Notes: generated by a model from the letters alone, not told the origin. DNA of 64,000 nucleotides from an uncultured Burkholderiales bacterium (GCA_943908475.1 CALTTG010000019.1:6639-70638), one strand, 5' to 3'. Counted from the first letter of the stretch, positions 31,936-41,703 are shown. Numbers and translations: made by a program.

Positions 31936-33477
31936 ATGAAGAAGAACATCATCGCCTTGGCGGCCGCCCTGCTGCCCTGGTTTGGCCTGAGCACGTCGGC
32001 CCACGCGGGTCTGCTGGACAACGCCAGCAAGGCCTGGACCTTCACCCACGCCAGCAGCCATGGCGGGACCACCGGGTTCCTTTCTGAAATCGTGGCGCAC
32101 GACAAACTCAACGGTCAGCTGTGGGTGTCGGGCGTCACAGGGGTCGACATCCTGAACGCCAGCAACGGCAGCCTGGTGGGCCACATCGACACCAGCGCCT
32201 TTGGCAGCATCAACAGCGTGGCCATTCACAACGGGATCGCTGCGCTGGCCCTGGAATCCAGCACGCGCACCGCACCGGGCATTGTTCAGCTGTACGACAC
32301 CACCCAACGCCAACTGCTGAGTGGCGTGAACACCCTCACCGTCGGGGCCCTGCCCGACATGCTGACCTTCACGCCAGATGGCAGCCGACTGCTGGTGGCC
32401 AACGAGGGCACCCCCAGCGTCTACGGCAGCCGACTGGCCGATTCTGATGGTCACCGCAACTACGGGGTGTCGGCCGCCGACCCCGTGGGCAGCGTGAGCA
32501 TCATCGACATGCACACCCGCAGTGTGATGGCCACGGCCTTGCCCAGCCTGGCGCCGACGACCGGCAGCCACCTGCGCACCAACACCGGCATGGACTTCGA
32601 GCCCGAGTACATCGCGGTCAATCGCACGGGCAGCACGGCTTACGTGTCCCTGCAAGAAGCCAACGCCATGGGCGTGCTCGACCTGCAAAGCGGCACCTTC
32701 CGCCAAGTGATCGGTCTGGGCGCCAAAGACTTCAACGCCCCCGGCCAGCGCATCGACTCGCTGAACAATGGCACCGCTGCGCTGGCCAACGTGGCCGCCA
32801 AGGGCCTGTACATGCCCGATGGCGTCGCCACCTACGAGGCACAAGGCCGCACCTACATCGTGATGGCCAACGAAGGCGACTTCCGGGAAGACGACGCCGA
32901 CCGCTCTGCGGCCAGCAACTTTGGCGGCACGGGTTTGCTGGCCAACCTGCGGGTGTCCAACACCGACTCCTCGCCAGGCCATCTGCTGGCCGCGGGCGCC
33001 CGTTCGTTTTCCATCCGAGATGAATACGGTGAACTCATTTACGACAGCGGCGAGATCCTGGACCGGGAAGCGATGGCGTTGGGCCTCTATGACGACGCCC
33101 GCAGCCGCGACAAAGGCGTCGAGCCCGAGGGCATCGAGGTGATGGAGATCAACGGCCGCACCGTGGCATTTGTGGGCCTGGAACGCACCACGAAATCGGC
33201 CGTGGCCGCCTTCGACATCACCGACCCGACGCAAGTGACTTTTTTGAAGATGCTGGTGTCCGACGGTGAGCAGGCGCCCGAAGGGCTCAAGGGCTTCGTT
33301 CAGGACGGCGCTTACCACCTCGCCTGGTCGGCCGAAGGCGGCAACTTTGGCCCCGGCAACCGCACCACGGTGTTCCGACTCGACACGGTCAGCGCCGTGC
33401 CAGAGCCCGGCACCTGGGCCTTGCTGTGCACAGCCTTGTTGATCGCCGGCCTGATTTCACGGCGCCGGCCCCGCTGA
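31936..33477 (+). CDS. Exported choice-of-anchor I beta-propeller protein with PEP-CTERM tail
   Basis: The 513-residue protein begins with a signal peptide (MKKNIIALAAALLPWFGLSTSAHA). A long region follows with repeated propeller-like blades (LPDMLTFTPDGSRLLVANEGTPS, EGDFREDDADR), typical of choice-of-anchor I / alkaline-phosphatase-associated esterase-like proteins. It ends with a PEP-CTERM sorting signal: VPEPGTWALL, a hydrophobic helix and RRRPR. Family knowledge predicts exosortase processing and surface or biofilm localisation; no exosortase is in the window. Confidence 0.85.
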   Translation: MKKNIIALAAALLPWFGLSTSAHAGLLDNASKAWTFTHASSHGGTTGFLSEIVAHDKLNGQLWVSGVTGVDILNASNGSLVGHIDTSAFGSINSVAIHNGIAALALESSTRTAPGIVQLYDTTQRQLLSGVNTLTVGALPDMLTFTPDGSRLLVANEGTPSVYGSRLADSDGHRNYGVSAADPVGSVSIIDMHTRSVMATALPSLAPTTGSHLRTNTGMDFEPEYIAVNRTGSTAYVSLQEANAMGVLDLQSGTFRQVIGLGAKDFNAPGQRIDSLNNGTAALANVAAKGLYMPDGVATYEAQGRTYIVMANEGDFREDDADRSAASNFGGTGLLANLRVSNTDSSPGHLLAAGARSFSIRDEYGELIYDSGEILDREAMALGLYDDARSRDKGVEPEGIEVMEINGRTVAFVGLERTTKSAVAAFDITDPTQVTFLKMLVSDGEQAPEGLKGFVQDGAYHLAWSAEGGNFGPGNRTTVFRLDTVSAVPEPGTWALLCTALLIAGLISRRRPR

Positions 33478-33629
33478 CCTGGGGGGCTTGCCAGCAGATC
33501 GCATGCGCTCGGCGTAAAATAAAGGGTTTGCCCGATCAGCCACTCGCCTTCGCCAGAAGCCAAGACCGAGGGCCTCGGGTTGTTGCACCCACCCGTTTTC
33601 AAACGAATTTACCGCCGGAGACTGCTTGC

Positions 33630-34829
33630 ATGGCCTCGCTGTTCGCTCAAGTTGAAATGGCCCCCCGTGATCCGATCCTGGGCCTCAACGAACAATTCAA
33701 TGCCGACACCAACCCCAACAAGGTGAACCTGGGTGTGGGCGTGTACACCGACGACGCCGGCAAACTGCCCCTGCTCAAGTGCGTGGCCGCTGCGGAAAAG
33801 CAGATGCTGGAAGCCCCCAAGGCCCGCGGCTACCTGCCCATCGACGGCATCGTGGCCTATGACAAGGCCGTGCAAGGCCTGGTGTTTGGTGCCGAGCATC
33901 CGGCCGTCAAGGGTGGCCGCATCGCCACGGCCCAAGCCATTGGCGGCACGGGCGGCCTGAAGCTGGGCGCCGATTTCCTCAAGCGCCTGAACCCAGACGC
34001 TCAGGTGCTGATCTCGGACCCCAGCTGGGAAAACCACCGCGCCCTGTTCGAGTCGGCCGGCTTCCCGGTCGACGTCTACCCCTACTACGACGCCGCCAAC
34101 CGCGGCATCAACTTCGACGGCATGCTGGCCAAGCTGAAGGCAGCCAAGGCCGGCACCATCGTGCTGCTGCACGCCTGCTGCCACAACCCGACCGGCTACG
34201 ACCTGTCGGACGCACAGTGGGATGAGGTCATTGCCACCATCAAGTCCGGCGGCCTGGTGCCTTTCCTGGACATGGCCTACCAAGGTTTTGGCAACGGCAT
34301 CGCCGAAGACGGCGCCGTGGTCATCAAGTTCCTGGATGCCGGCCTGAGCTACTTCGTGTCCACCAGCTTCTCCAAGAGCTTCTCGCTGTACGGCGAGCGC
34401 GTGGGCGCGCTGAGCATCGTCAGCGAAACCGCCGAAGAGTGCAGCCGCGTGCTGAGCCAGCTCAAGCGCGTGATCCGCACCAACTACTCCAACCCGCCCA
34501 CCCACGGCGCGCAAGTGGTCGCCACCGTGTTGACCAGCCCCGAGCTGCGCCAGATGTGGGAAGACGAGCTGGCCGAGATGCGTGACCGCATCAAGATCAT
34601 GCGCGGCGCCCTGGTCGAGAACCTGCAAGCCGCTGGCGTGCAAGGCGACCTGAGCTACATCACCCGCCAAAAGGGCATGTTCAGCTATTCGGGCCTGAAC
34701 GCCACCCAGATGCAGCGCCTGCGCAGCGAATTCGGCATCTACGGTGTCGACTCGGGGCGCATTTGCGTGGCCGCACTCAACACCGGCAACCTCAAGGCCG
34801 TGGCGGCCGCGATCAAAGCCGTGATGTAA
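33630..34829 (+). CDS. tyrB: Aromatic amino-acid aminotransferase
   Basis: A PLP class I aminotransferase of the aspartate/tyrosine group. The 399-residue protein has the PLP lysine in STSFSKSFSLYGERVG, the cofactor-contacting HNPTGYD segment and the substrate Arg near the C-terminus. TyrB-like enzymes transaminate tyrosine, phenylalanine and aspartate. ATG 33630 follows CCGGAG. A strong terminator lies 24 bases downstream, so the gene is monocistronic. AspC-type specificity cannot be excluded. Confidence 0.92.
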   Translation: MASLFAQVEMAPRDPILGLNEQFNADTNPNKVNLGVGVYTDDAGKLPLLKCVAAAEKQMLEAPKARGYLPIDGIVAYDKAVQGLVFGAEHPAVKGGRIATAQAIGGTGGLKLGADFLKRLNPDAQVLISDPSWENHRALFESAGFPVDVYPYYDAANRGINFDGMLAKLKAAKAGTIVLLHACCHNPTGYDLSDAQWDEVIATIKSGGLVPFLDMAYQGFGNGIAEDGAVVIKFLDAGLSYFVSTSFSKSFSLYGERVGALSIVSETAEECSRVLSQLKRVIRTNYSNPPTHGAQVVATVLTSPELRQMWEDELAEMRDRIKIMRGALVENLQAAGVQGDLSYITRQKGMFSYSGLNATQMQRLRSEFGIYGVDSGRICVAALNTGNLKAVAAAIKAVM

Positions 34830-34853
34830 GCAATTCGTCTCCCCCGGACGACC

Positions 34854-34886
34854 AACCCGCCATCCGACTCGGAGGCGGGTTTTTTC
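34854..34886 (+). terminator. Rho-independent terminator after tyrB
   Basis: AACCCGCC (34854-34861) pairs with GGCGGGTT (34874-34881) and is followed by a T-run through 34886. Strong and correctly placed after the aminotransferase. Confidence 0.9.
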
Positions 34887-35108
34887 ATGGCACCGCCGCA
34901 TCGCCCATTGGGGTGATTCCCGAGGGCGTGCACGGCCCTTGTTTCAGTGGATTTCGAGCTTGAGTGAAAAAAGCACGCCCCGATGCACCCTTTGCGCCAG
35001 ATCACCCTCTTGGCCTGCTGTCATCATGAACGTTAATATTTATGTTGCAATGCAGCATGAATAATTGTTCAGGCTCTTACCATTCATCGGCTTGTCCCGA
35101 GGTCCCGC

Positions 35109-36392
35109 ATGCTCTACCAACTGTACGAAACCAACCGCGCCTGGCTCAGCCCCTTCTCTGAATTCGCCAGTGCCACGGCCAAGCTGTACAGCAACCCGCT
35201 GTCCATGATGGCGCACCTGCCCCAAGCTCACCGCTTGGCTGCCGGGTTCGACCTGGCGCACCGCCTGACCAAAGAATACGAAAAGCCCCAGTTCGAAATC
35301 ACCTCGGTGACCGTGGGGGAGACCGAAGTGGTCATCCAGGAGCAGGTCGTCAAGACCAAACCGTTCTGCCGCTTGCTGCGCTTCAAGCGCTTCACCGACG
35401 ACGCCGCCCTGCTCACCCAGATGCGCGACCAGCCCACCATCCTGGTGGTGGCGCCCCTGTCGGGCCACCACGCCACGCTGTTGCGCGACACGGTGCGCAC
35501 CCTGCTGCAAGACCACAAGGTCTACATCACCGACTGGACCGACGCCCGCATGGTGTCGCTGGAAGACGGCGCCTTCCACCTCGACGACTACGTCAACTAC
35601 GTGCAGGAATTCATCCGCGACGTGGGGCCCAATGTGCACGTGATCTCGGTGTGCCAACCCACCGTGCCGGTGCTGGCTGCGGTCTCCCTGATGGCCAGTC
35701 GCGGCGAGAAGACGCCCTTGACGATGACCATGATGGGCGGCCCCATCGACGCGCGCAAATCGCCCACGGCCGTCAACAACCTGGCCATGAACAAGAGCTT
35801 CGAGTGGTTCGAAAACAATGTGATCTACCGCGTGCCGCCCAACTACCCCGGCGCCGGTCGCCGCGTGTACCCCGGCTTCCTGCAGCACACCGGTTTTGTG
35901 GCCATGAACCCCGACCGCCACGCCACCTCACACTACGACTACTTCCTGGACCTGGTGCGGGGTGACGACGACAGTGCCGAGTCGCACCGCAAGTTCTACG
36001 ACGAGTACAACGCCGTGCTGGACATGCCCGCCGAGTACTACCTGGAGACCATCAAGACCGTGTTCCAGGACTTCTCGCTGGTCAATGGCACCTGGATGGT
36101 TCGCAACCCCGAAGGCGAGCCGGAGCTGGTGCGCCCGCAGGACATCAAGGCCACCGCGCTGCTGACCGTGGAAGGTGAGCTGGACGACATCTCGGGCGCA
36201 GGCCAAACCCGCGCGGCCCACGACCTGTGCACCGGCATCCCCAAGACCCGGCAAAAGCATTACGACGTGATCGGCGCGGGTCACTACGGCATTTTCTCGG
36301 GTCGGCGCTGGCGCGAGCTGGCGTACCCCGAGATCCGCTCGTTCATCCTGTCGCACAACGCCAAGCCCGTGGCCAAGGCCAAAGCCGCCTGA
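35109..36392 (+). CDS. phaZ: Intracellular polyhydroxyalkanoate depolymerase
   Basis: The 427-residue protein matches intracellular PhaZ enzymes, which mobilise stored PHB granules. The lipase-box-like stretch SVCQPTVPVL carries the catalytic Cys characteristic of the PhaZ1 group, and GAGHYGIFSGRRW supplies the catalytic His. There is no signal peptide, consistent with cytoplasmic granule association. GAGGT precedes the ATG. No other pha genes are in the window. Confidence 0.9.
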   Translation: MLYQLYETNRAWLSPFSEFASATAKLYSNPLSMMAHLPQAHRLAAGFDLAHRLTKEYEKPQFEITSVTVGETEVVIQEQVVKTKPFCRLLRFKRFTDDAALLTQMRDQPTILVVAPLSGHHATLLRDTVRTLLQDHKVYITDWTDARMVSLEDGAFHLDDYVNYVQEFIRDVGPNVHVISVCQPTVPVLAAVSLMASRGEKTPLTMTMMGGPIDARKSPTAVNNLAMNKSFEWFENNVIYRVPPNYPGAGRRVYPGFLQHTGFVAMNPDRHATSHYDYFLDLVRGDDDSAESHRKFYDEYNAVLDMPAEYYLETIKTVFQDFSLVNGTWMVRNPEGEPELVRPQDIKATALLTVEGELDDISGAGQTRAAHDLCTGIPKTRQKHYDVIGAGHYGIFSGRRWRELAYPEIRSFILSHNAKPVAKAKAA

Positions 36393-36426
36393 CGGGTCGA
36401 GCGCGGGGGCTTAAACTCGGGCCCCC

Positions 36427-37089
36427 ATGCTTGACGCCGACCAGATCAACGCCCTGCTGCCGCAGACCCAATGCACCAGCTGCGGGTACCCCGACTGCGC
36501 CCACTACGCCCAGGCGATTGCCCGGGGTGAAGCCGACATCAACCTGTGCCCGCCCGGCGGTGCCGAAGGCATCGAGCGCCTGGCTCAGGCCACGGGTCGG
36601 CCCGTGATTCCCCTGCACCCTGCCCATGGCATCGAAGGTCCCCGTTTTCTGGCGGTGGTCGACGAAGCCTGGTGCATCGGCTGCACCTTGTGCGTCAAGG
36701 CCTGCCCGGTGGACTGCATCGTGGGTGCGCCCAAACAAATGCACACCGTGATCGAGGCCGATTGCACCGGTTGCGAGCTGTGCATTCCCGTCTGCCCGGT
36801 CGATTGCATCAGCCTGGTGCCGGTTCACACTGAAGCCCCACGCCCCACGGGCTGGGCCGCATGGTCCCAGGCTGACGCCGACAAGGCACGCCAGCGTTAC
36901 GAGCAACGGCAAACCCGTCGGCAGCGACTCCAAGCCGAGCACGATGAACGCTTGGCCGAGAAAGCGGCACACAAACTGGCGAACTTGGCCGAGCTGACCA
37001 AGACCAGCGACGAGGCCGAGCTGGCACGCAAGCGGTCGGTGGTCGAGGCCGCCTTGGCTCGGGCTCGGGCCCGTCGGCAACCCGGTTGA
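36427..37089 (+). CDS. rsxB: RnfB/RsxB-type ferredoxin protein
   Basis: The 220-residue protein has an N-terminal Fe-S domain (CTSCGYPDC plus a later CPPGG) and two [4Fe-4S] ferredoxin motifs (CIGCTLCVKACPVDC and CTGCELCIPVCPVDC). This is the RnfB/RsxB arrangement, but it lacks the N-terminal membrane helix. The C-terminus is a long charged helix (KARQRYEQRQTRR). No other rnf/rsx genes are next to it, so it is the stand-alone version common in Betaproteobacteria. It follows phaZ by 34 bases. Confidence 0.9.
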   Translation: MLDADQINALLPQTQCTSCGYPDCAHYAQAIARGEADINLCPPGGAEGIERLAQATGRPVIPLHPAHGIEGPRFLAVVDEAWCIGCTLCVKACPVDCIVGAPKQMHTVIEADCTGCELCIPVCPVDCISLVPVHTEAPRPTGWAAWSQADADKARQRYEQRQTRRQRLQAEHDERLAEKAAHKLANLAELTKTSDEAELARKRSVVEAALARARARRQPG

Positions 37090-37206
37090 GCGCCTGTGAC
37101 CCAATGCAGACGCATTCGGGTCATCACCCTGTCACACGTGGCCTGAAAAATGCATCATGCTGCCAAGACAGCACCCTCAAGGTGCGACAGGGAACAGGAG
37201 TCACTG

Positions 37207-37431
37207 ATGCGAGCACTGATGAATCTGGCCATCGAGCCGGCGATGCACCTTTTCGAGGTATCGGCGATGGTGGTCATTCACCCCTCACAACACGCCGTGC
37301 AACGGGTGCTAAAGGTCATGGCAGACACACCCAAAGGCGCCATTCAGATCGTTCGCGACCGGTACCCGCGCTCCCGCGCCCACCAAGTCTTGTCTCAGAA
37401 CGAGCTGATGGGGAACTTGGCCCTGGGCTGA
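37207..37431 (+). CDS. Small hypothetical protein
   Basis: A 74-residue protein of unknown function without signal peptide, cysteines or a recognisable motif. The ATG at 37207 follows CAGGAG by six bases, which decides it over the upstream frame start at 37150. The short gap and same strand suggest, but do not prove, co-transcription with rsxB or nth. Confidence 0.6.
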   Translation: MRALMNLAIEPAMHLFEVSAMVVIHPSQHAVQRVLKVMADTPKGAIQIVRDRYPRSRAHQVLSQNELMGNLALG

Positions 37432-37493
37432 AGCGCCGCTGGCGCCACATCGTGTGCCATGATCACGGCCCGTCGATCTGACCGCCGTCCGAC

Positions 37494-38144
37494 ATGAGTA
37501 CTTTGATGAAACCGGCCGACATCCACGCGATGTTTGCCACCTGGCAAGCGGCCAACCCCGAACCCAAAACCGAACTGGCGTACGAGACGCCTTTCGAGCT
37601 GCTGACGGCCGTGCTGCTGTCGGCCCAGGCCACGGACGTGGGCGTCAACAAGGCCACGCGACTGCTGTTCCCGGTGGCCAACACGCCGGCCGCCATCCTG
37701 GCGCTGGGCGAAGAAGGGCTGTGCAATTACATCAAAACGATCGGCCTGTACAAAAGCAAGGCCAGGCACCTGCTGGAAACCTGCCGGATGCTGATCGAGT
37801 TGCATGGTGGCGAGGTGCCCCACGACCGTGAATCACTGGAGGCGCTGCCCGGGGTGGGGCGGAAAACCGCCAACGTGGTGCTGAACGTGGCATTTGGTGA
37901 GCCCACCATGGCCGTGGACACCCACATCTTCCGGCTGGGCAATCGCACGGGTCTGGCACCCGGCAAAACCCCCTTGGCAGTGGAGCAAAAACTGCTCAAA
38001 CGCATTCCGGCCGAATTCAAGCTCCATGCCCACCACTGGCTGATCTTGCACGGCCGCTATGTCTGCCAGGCGCGCAAGCCTCGCTGTTGGGAATGCGGGG
38101 TGAGCGCCTGGTGTCGCTTCAAGGACAAAACCCAGGCACCCTGA
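37494..38144 (+). CDS. nth: Endonuclease III
   Basis: A DNA glycosylase/AP lyase that removes oxidised pyrimidines. The 216-residue protein has the helix-hairpin-helix LPGVGRKTANVVL with the catalytic Lys (position K in RKTAN), the catalytic Asp in AVDTHIFRL, and the C-terminal [4Fe-4S] cluster cysteines C-x6-C-x2-C-x5-C (CQARKPRCWECGVSAWC). Full length. It converges on the GDSL gene with a 13-base gap. Confidence 0.96.
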   Translation: MSTLMKPADIHAMFATWQAANPEPKTELAYETPFELLTAVLLSAQATDVGVNKATRLLFPVANTPAAILALGEEGLCNYIKTIGLYKSKARHLLETCRMLIELHGGEVPHDRESLEALPGVGRKTANVVLNVAFGEPTMAVDTHIFRLGNRTGLAPGKTPLAVEQKLLKRIPAEFKLHAHHWLILHGRYVCQARKPRCWECGVSAWCRFKDKTQAP

Positions 38145-38157
38145 GCCACTCAAGCGC

Positions 38158-39114
38158 TCAAGCATTCGCGCGGCGACGCCGTGCGGCCACGCCCACCGCC
38201 ATCGCGCCCACCAAGCCCAAGGCCCAGCTCTCCGGCTCGGGCACGGCCGTGACCGACGCCGCCATGGCCTTGCCAATCGCGTTGTGCACACCCGCGGTGG
38301 GGTGAACGTTGTCCCACAGGTAGTAACGGCTGGGGTCTGCGCAGGCCACACCGGCCACCACGCAGGGTTGAGTCACGTTCCAGCCTTCGGCGGCATACCC
38401 GTTGCGCAAGGTGGTGAGGAAGCTGTAGGCGTCGTACACCTCGATGTCTGCGCCTGCCAGTTTGGTCTCCAGGACGTTCAAGTTGGACTTGAGGTTGCTG
38501 TTGAACGCCAACGTCAGTTGATTGGCCCCCGCCTGCACCGCCCCACCCGCCTGGATGGACACGGCCGTGGTGGCCAGATCCGGCAGATTGGGGATGAAGA
38601 AGTTGCGCGCACCAGCCAGGTACAGGGTCTTGACGTCATTGGCCAGGTTGGTGATCACGGTGCTCACCGTGGCCGCTTCGGGCTTGGTGAAAAAATCATT
38701 GCCACCGGCCCAGATGAAGTACAGGGCGTTGCTGTCCAAAGTCCCACCCTGTTGGTTGATGTAGAAATCAATTTGCTGGCGGGTGCCGGTGTTGGCAATC
38801 GCAGACAAGGTGCCGGGGTTCGCGTCGGCCAGGCGGTTGCCCAGGCCCGAGTAAGCACCGCCAACTGCGCGGTCGTCCAGGCTCAGGCCCAAGCTTTGCG
38901 CCATGATTTCCACCGACACCGGGCCGTTGCTGAAGCGGGCGCCCACGTAAGGCGCGCCGGGGAAGGTGAAGCCGGTCAGCACGGGGATGTTGCCGTCGTC
39001 GACCAAGCTGTCACCGAACGCCACGATTTGCGACGGAGCGGCTTGAGCAGCGGTGCTCAGGAGAGCGGCGGAAAAAATCAAGGCCGCGCGGGCCCACGGA
39101 CGCTGAGTGCGCAT
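38158..39114 (-). CDS. Exported GDSL esterase/lipase with PEP-CTERM tail
   Basis: The 318-residue protein starts with a signal peptide (RAALIFSAALLSTAAQA), followed by the GDSL block AFGDSLVDDGN and the oxyanion Gly/Asn residues in WAGGNDF. The catalytic Asp/His is in WDNVHPTAGVH. It ends with a PEP-CTERM signal (VPEPESWALG, hydrophobic helix, RRRRANA). It is predicted to hydrolyse esters outside the inner membrane after exosortase handling. The frame extends upstream of 39114, but the signal peptide fixes the start. Confidence 0.88.
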   Translation of the reverse strand: MRTQRPWARAALIFSAALLSTAAQAAPSQIVAFGDSLVDDGNIPVLTGFTFPGAPYVGARFSNGPVSVEIMAQSLGLSLDDRAVGGAYSGLGNRLADANPGTLSAIANTGTRQQIDFYINQQGGTLDSNALYFIWAGGNDFFTKPEAATVSTVITNLANDVKTLYLAGARNFFIPNLPDLATTAVSIQAGGAVQAGANQLTLAFNSNLKSNLNVLETKLAGADIEVYDAYSFLTTLRNGYAAEGWNVTQPCVVAGVACADPSRYYLWDNVHPTAGVHNAIGKAMAASVTAVPEPESWALGLVGAMAVGVAARRRRANA

Positions 39115-39233
39115 GAAATTGTCTCCCAATGCTTGTGGTGCGGCCATGGCGGCCTGAACAATGCCGCGCACCTTATCACCGGGCCACAGCCTTGAGAGCC
39201 CTCCATCGGAGGGATTTCTGTGGGTGAAATGTT

Positions 39234-40145
39234 TCAGAACCCCGATGGCGCCACCGGGTGCCTCAACCACAGGCGCAATTCCCCCTTGAGGCGCTGGTTG
39301 CTCAAACGCCGAGACTCGCTCAAGAACGACATCTGCATGGGCGACAGCTGTTGCATCGCCTCTTGGCGAGAGATCCGGGGGCAACGCGGCAACCCAGCCA
39401 GGTCGGCCACGCGATCGAAGTAGTCGCCCATCAAGCTCTGACCGTCGTCGCACACATGGACCACCCGTTGGGGCCGCCCCCGCCACAAAGACCAGGCACA
39501 GGCCCGAGCCAGGTCATCGGCGTGGATGTGGTTCGTGTAGACATCGTCTTGAGGGATCAGCAAGGGCGCACCTCGGCGCACCCGATCTCTCGGGTCACCG
39601 CCCACGCGATCGGCCGCATAGATGCCGGGAATGCGCAAGACGCCAGCCCGCGTGCCCTGACGCAAGGCCTGTTGACGCCCCCAGTGGCGAACCCATCGCT
39701 CGGCATCCACCCGTCGCCAAGCGCGATCGGTGGCCGGTGCCACCGCACGCGTCTCGTCAAACCATGCGCCCGCGGCATCGCCATAGACCCCGGTGGTGCT
39801 GCCGTACACCAGCGATTTCACCTGCCCGCGCCGACTCAGGGCCTTCAGCAAGCCCTGGGTTCTGGGGTCAGCACGTCCCTGCCCAGGCGGCGGCGCCAGG
39901 TGCAGCACATGGGGCGCCAGGCCGGCCAGTCGCGCCAGCGTCTGGGGTTGATCCAGATTGCCCTTCAGCGGCATCACCCCGACCTGCCGGAGCACAGGGT
40001 GTCGCTCGGGCGACGAAGTCAGCGCACGCACACGGCAACGCCCGGCCAGGCTGCGGGCCACCCTCAGCCCCACATCCCCACAGCCGACAATGAGCACGCG
40101 GGTCTGACGGAACAATCTGATGGGGCTGACGGCTGGGGCACGCAT
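39234..40145 (-). CDS. NAD(P)-binding Rossmann/epimerase-like protein
   Basis: The 303-residue protein opens with a dinucleotide-binding motif (VLIVGCGDVGLRVARSL) and continues as an extended-SDR-like protein with STTGVYGD. It lacks a clear YxxxK active site, so it may be an atypical or non-catalytic member. Its substrate is unknown. The start is ATG 40145; a later in-frame start near VLIVGCGD is not excluded. It is divergent from the reductase gene at 40199. Confidence 0.8.
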   Translation of the reverse strand: MRAPAVSPIRLFRQTRVLIVGCGDVGLRVARSLAGRCRVRALTSSPERHPVLRQVGVMPLKGNLDQPQTLARLAGLAPHVLHLAPPPGQGRADPRTQGLLKALSRRGQVKSLVYGSTTGVYGDAAGAWFDETRAVAPATDRAWRRVDAERWVRHWGRQQALRQGTRAGVLRIPGIYAADRVGGDPRDRVRRGAPLLIPQDDVYTNHIHADDLARACAWSLWRGRPQRVVHVCDDGQSLMGDYFDRVADLAGLPRCPRISRQEAMQQLSPMQMSFLSESRRLSNQRLKGELRLWLRHPVAPSGF

Positions 40146-40198
40146 GGCTTGAGGGAAAATGGAGGGCTGCCCGATTTTGACCCTTTCCCGGACCTGTC

Positions 40199-41242
40199 AT
40201 GAGCTTTTCCGTCACCGTCGTGCCCAGCGGCCGTCAGTTCCACATGCAACGCGATGAGACCGTGCTGGGCGCGGCGCTCCAGGCCGGCATTGGCTTGCCC
40301 TACGGGTGCAAGGACGGTGCATGCGGCTCGTGCAAATGCAAAGTGTTGGAAGGTCGTGTGATTCACGGCGCTCATCAGGCGAAGGCCCTGAGCGCCGACG
40401 AGGAAGCCGCCGGCTACCTGCTCACCTGCTGCGCCACGCCGCAAAGCGATCTGGTGATCGAGGCGCGACAGGTGGTGGCCTTGGGCGATCACCCCGTCGT
40501 CAAGATGCCCACCCGGGTGACACGGATGACCCGAGTCGCTCCCGACGTGATGGTGCTGAACCTGCAACTGCCTGCCAACAACAGCTTTGGCTACCGCGCA
40601 GGTCAGTTCATCGAGTTCATCCTGAAGGATGGCAGCCGCCGCAGTTACTCCATGGCGACGGCGCCTCACCTGATGAAAGACCCCAGCGTCAACGGCATCG
40701 AGCTGCACTTGCGCCACATGCCTGGCGGCGTGTTCACCGACCATGTGTTCGGCGAGATGAAGGAAAAGGAGATCCTGCGGGTCGAGGGCCCTCTGGGCAC
40801 CTTCTTCGTGCGGGAAGACTCTGAACGCCCCATCGTGTTGCTGGCCTCGGGCACGGGCTTTGCGCCCATCAAGGCCATCATTGAACACCTGCGCTTCAAG
40901 GACAACACCCGTCCCGTGGTGTTGTATTGGGGCGCCCGCGCCAAGGCCGACCTGTACCTCCACGATTGGGTGCAACAACAAGCCAGCGAGCTGCACTGGC
41001 TGAGCTATGTGCCCGTGCTGTCCGACGCGTTGGACAGCGACGCTTGGACGGGGCGCACGGGCTTCGTGCACCGTGCGGTGCTGGCCGACCTGCCCGACCT
41101 GTCGGCCCATGAGGTCTATGCCTGCGGGGCGCCGGTGATGGTGGATGCCGCCCGCCGCGACTTCACGCAACAAGCCGGGCTGCCCGAAGAGTTCTTCTAT
41201 GCCGACGCCTTCACCAGCGCAGCCGACAAAGCCACCGATTGA
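40199..41242 (+). CDS. Ferredoxin-NAD(P)H flavin reductase (CDP-6-deoxy-delta-3,4-glucoseen reductase-like)
   Basis: The 347-residue protein fuses an N-terminal plant-type [2Fe-2S] domain (GCKDGACGSCKCKVLEG, with a later Cys in LLTCCATPQ) to an FAD-binding barrel (RSYSMATAP) and an NAD-binding domain (LLASGTGFAPIKA, YACGAPVM). The usual annotation is AscD-like reductase, although no deoxysugar genes are nearby, so an electron-transfer role for an unknown oxygenase is as likely. It is followed 25 bases later by the HIT gene. Confidence 0.88.
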   Translation: MSFSVTVVPSGRQFHMQRDETVLGAALQAGIGLPYGCKDGACGSCKCKVLEGRVIHGAHQAKALSADEEAAGYLLTCCATPQSDLVIEARQVVALGDHPVVKMPTRVTRMTRVAPDVMVLNLQLPANNSFGYRAGQFIEFILKDGSRRSYSMATAPHLMKDPSVNGIELHLRHMPGGVFTDHVFGEMKEKEILRVEGPLGTFFVREDSERPIVLLASGTGFAPIKAIIEHLRFKDNTRPVVLYWGARAKADLYLHDWVQQQASELHWLSYVPVLSDALDSDAWTGRTGFVHRAVLADLPDLSAHEVYACGAPVMVDAARRDFTQQAGLPEEFFYADAFTSAADKATD

Positions 41243-41267
41243 CCCTCGTCTTCAAGGAGTGCCCGCC

Positions 41268-41684
41268 ATGTCTTACGACACCCAGAACATCTTCGCCAAA
41301 ATCCTGCGCGGCGAGATCCCCAACATCACGGTCTACGAAGACGAGCACACCTTGTGCTTCATGGACATCATGCCGCAGGTGGATGGCCATGCCCTGGTGA
41401 TCCCCAAAGAGGCCGCCACCACGGTGTTCGAGTTGTCAGACGAGGCGGCCAGGGCGTGCATGAGCACCGTGCGCAAGGTGGGACAGGCCATGAAAAAAGG
41501 CCTGGGCGCCGAAGGTGTGGTGCTGATGCAGCTCAATGGTGCAGCCGCCGGTCAGACCGTGCCGCACTTTCACATCCACGTGATCCCAGGCTCGATCGCC
41601 GACCTGCGCAAGCCGCATGCCACCACCATGGCCGACATGGGCCACCTCAAGGCATTGGCGGAACAGATCAAGGCTGCCTTGTGA
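41268..41684 (+). CDS. HIT-family nucleotide hydrolase/transferase
   Basis: The 138-residue protein has the histidine triad HFHIHVIPG (about residues 102-110), giving nucleoside-phosphoramidate or Ap4A-type hydrolase activity. The ATG at 41268 follows AAGGAG by 8 bases; the frame's earlier start would overlap the reductase. Likely co-transcribed with the reductase. Confidence 0.92.
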   Translation: MSYDTQNIFAKILRGEIPNITVYEDEHTLCFMDIMPQVDGHALVIPKEAATTVFELSDEAARACMSTVRKVGQAMKKGLGAEGVVLMQLNGAAAGQTVPHFHIHVIPGSIADLRKPHATTMADMGHLKALAEQIKAAL

Positions 41685-41703
41685 CCGGCAGCGCGACCGC
41701 GCT

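Noticed and set aside
37150..37431. Longer start for the small hypothetical protein at 37207
   Set aside because: The upstream start has no ribosome binding site, while 37207 has CAGGAG at a good distance.
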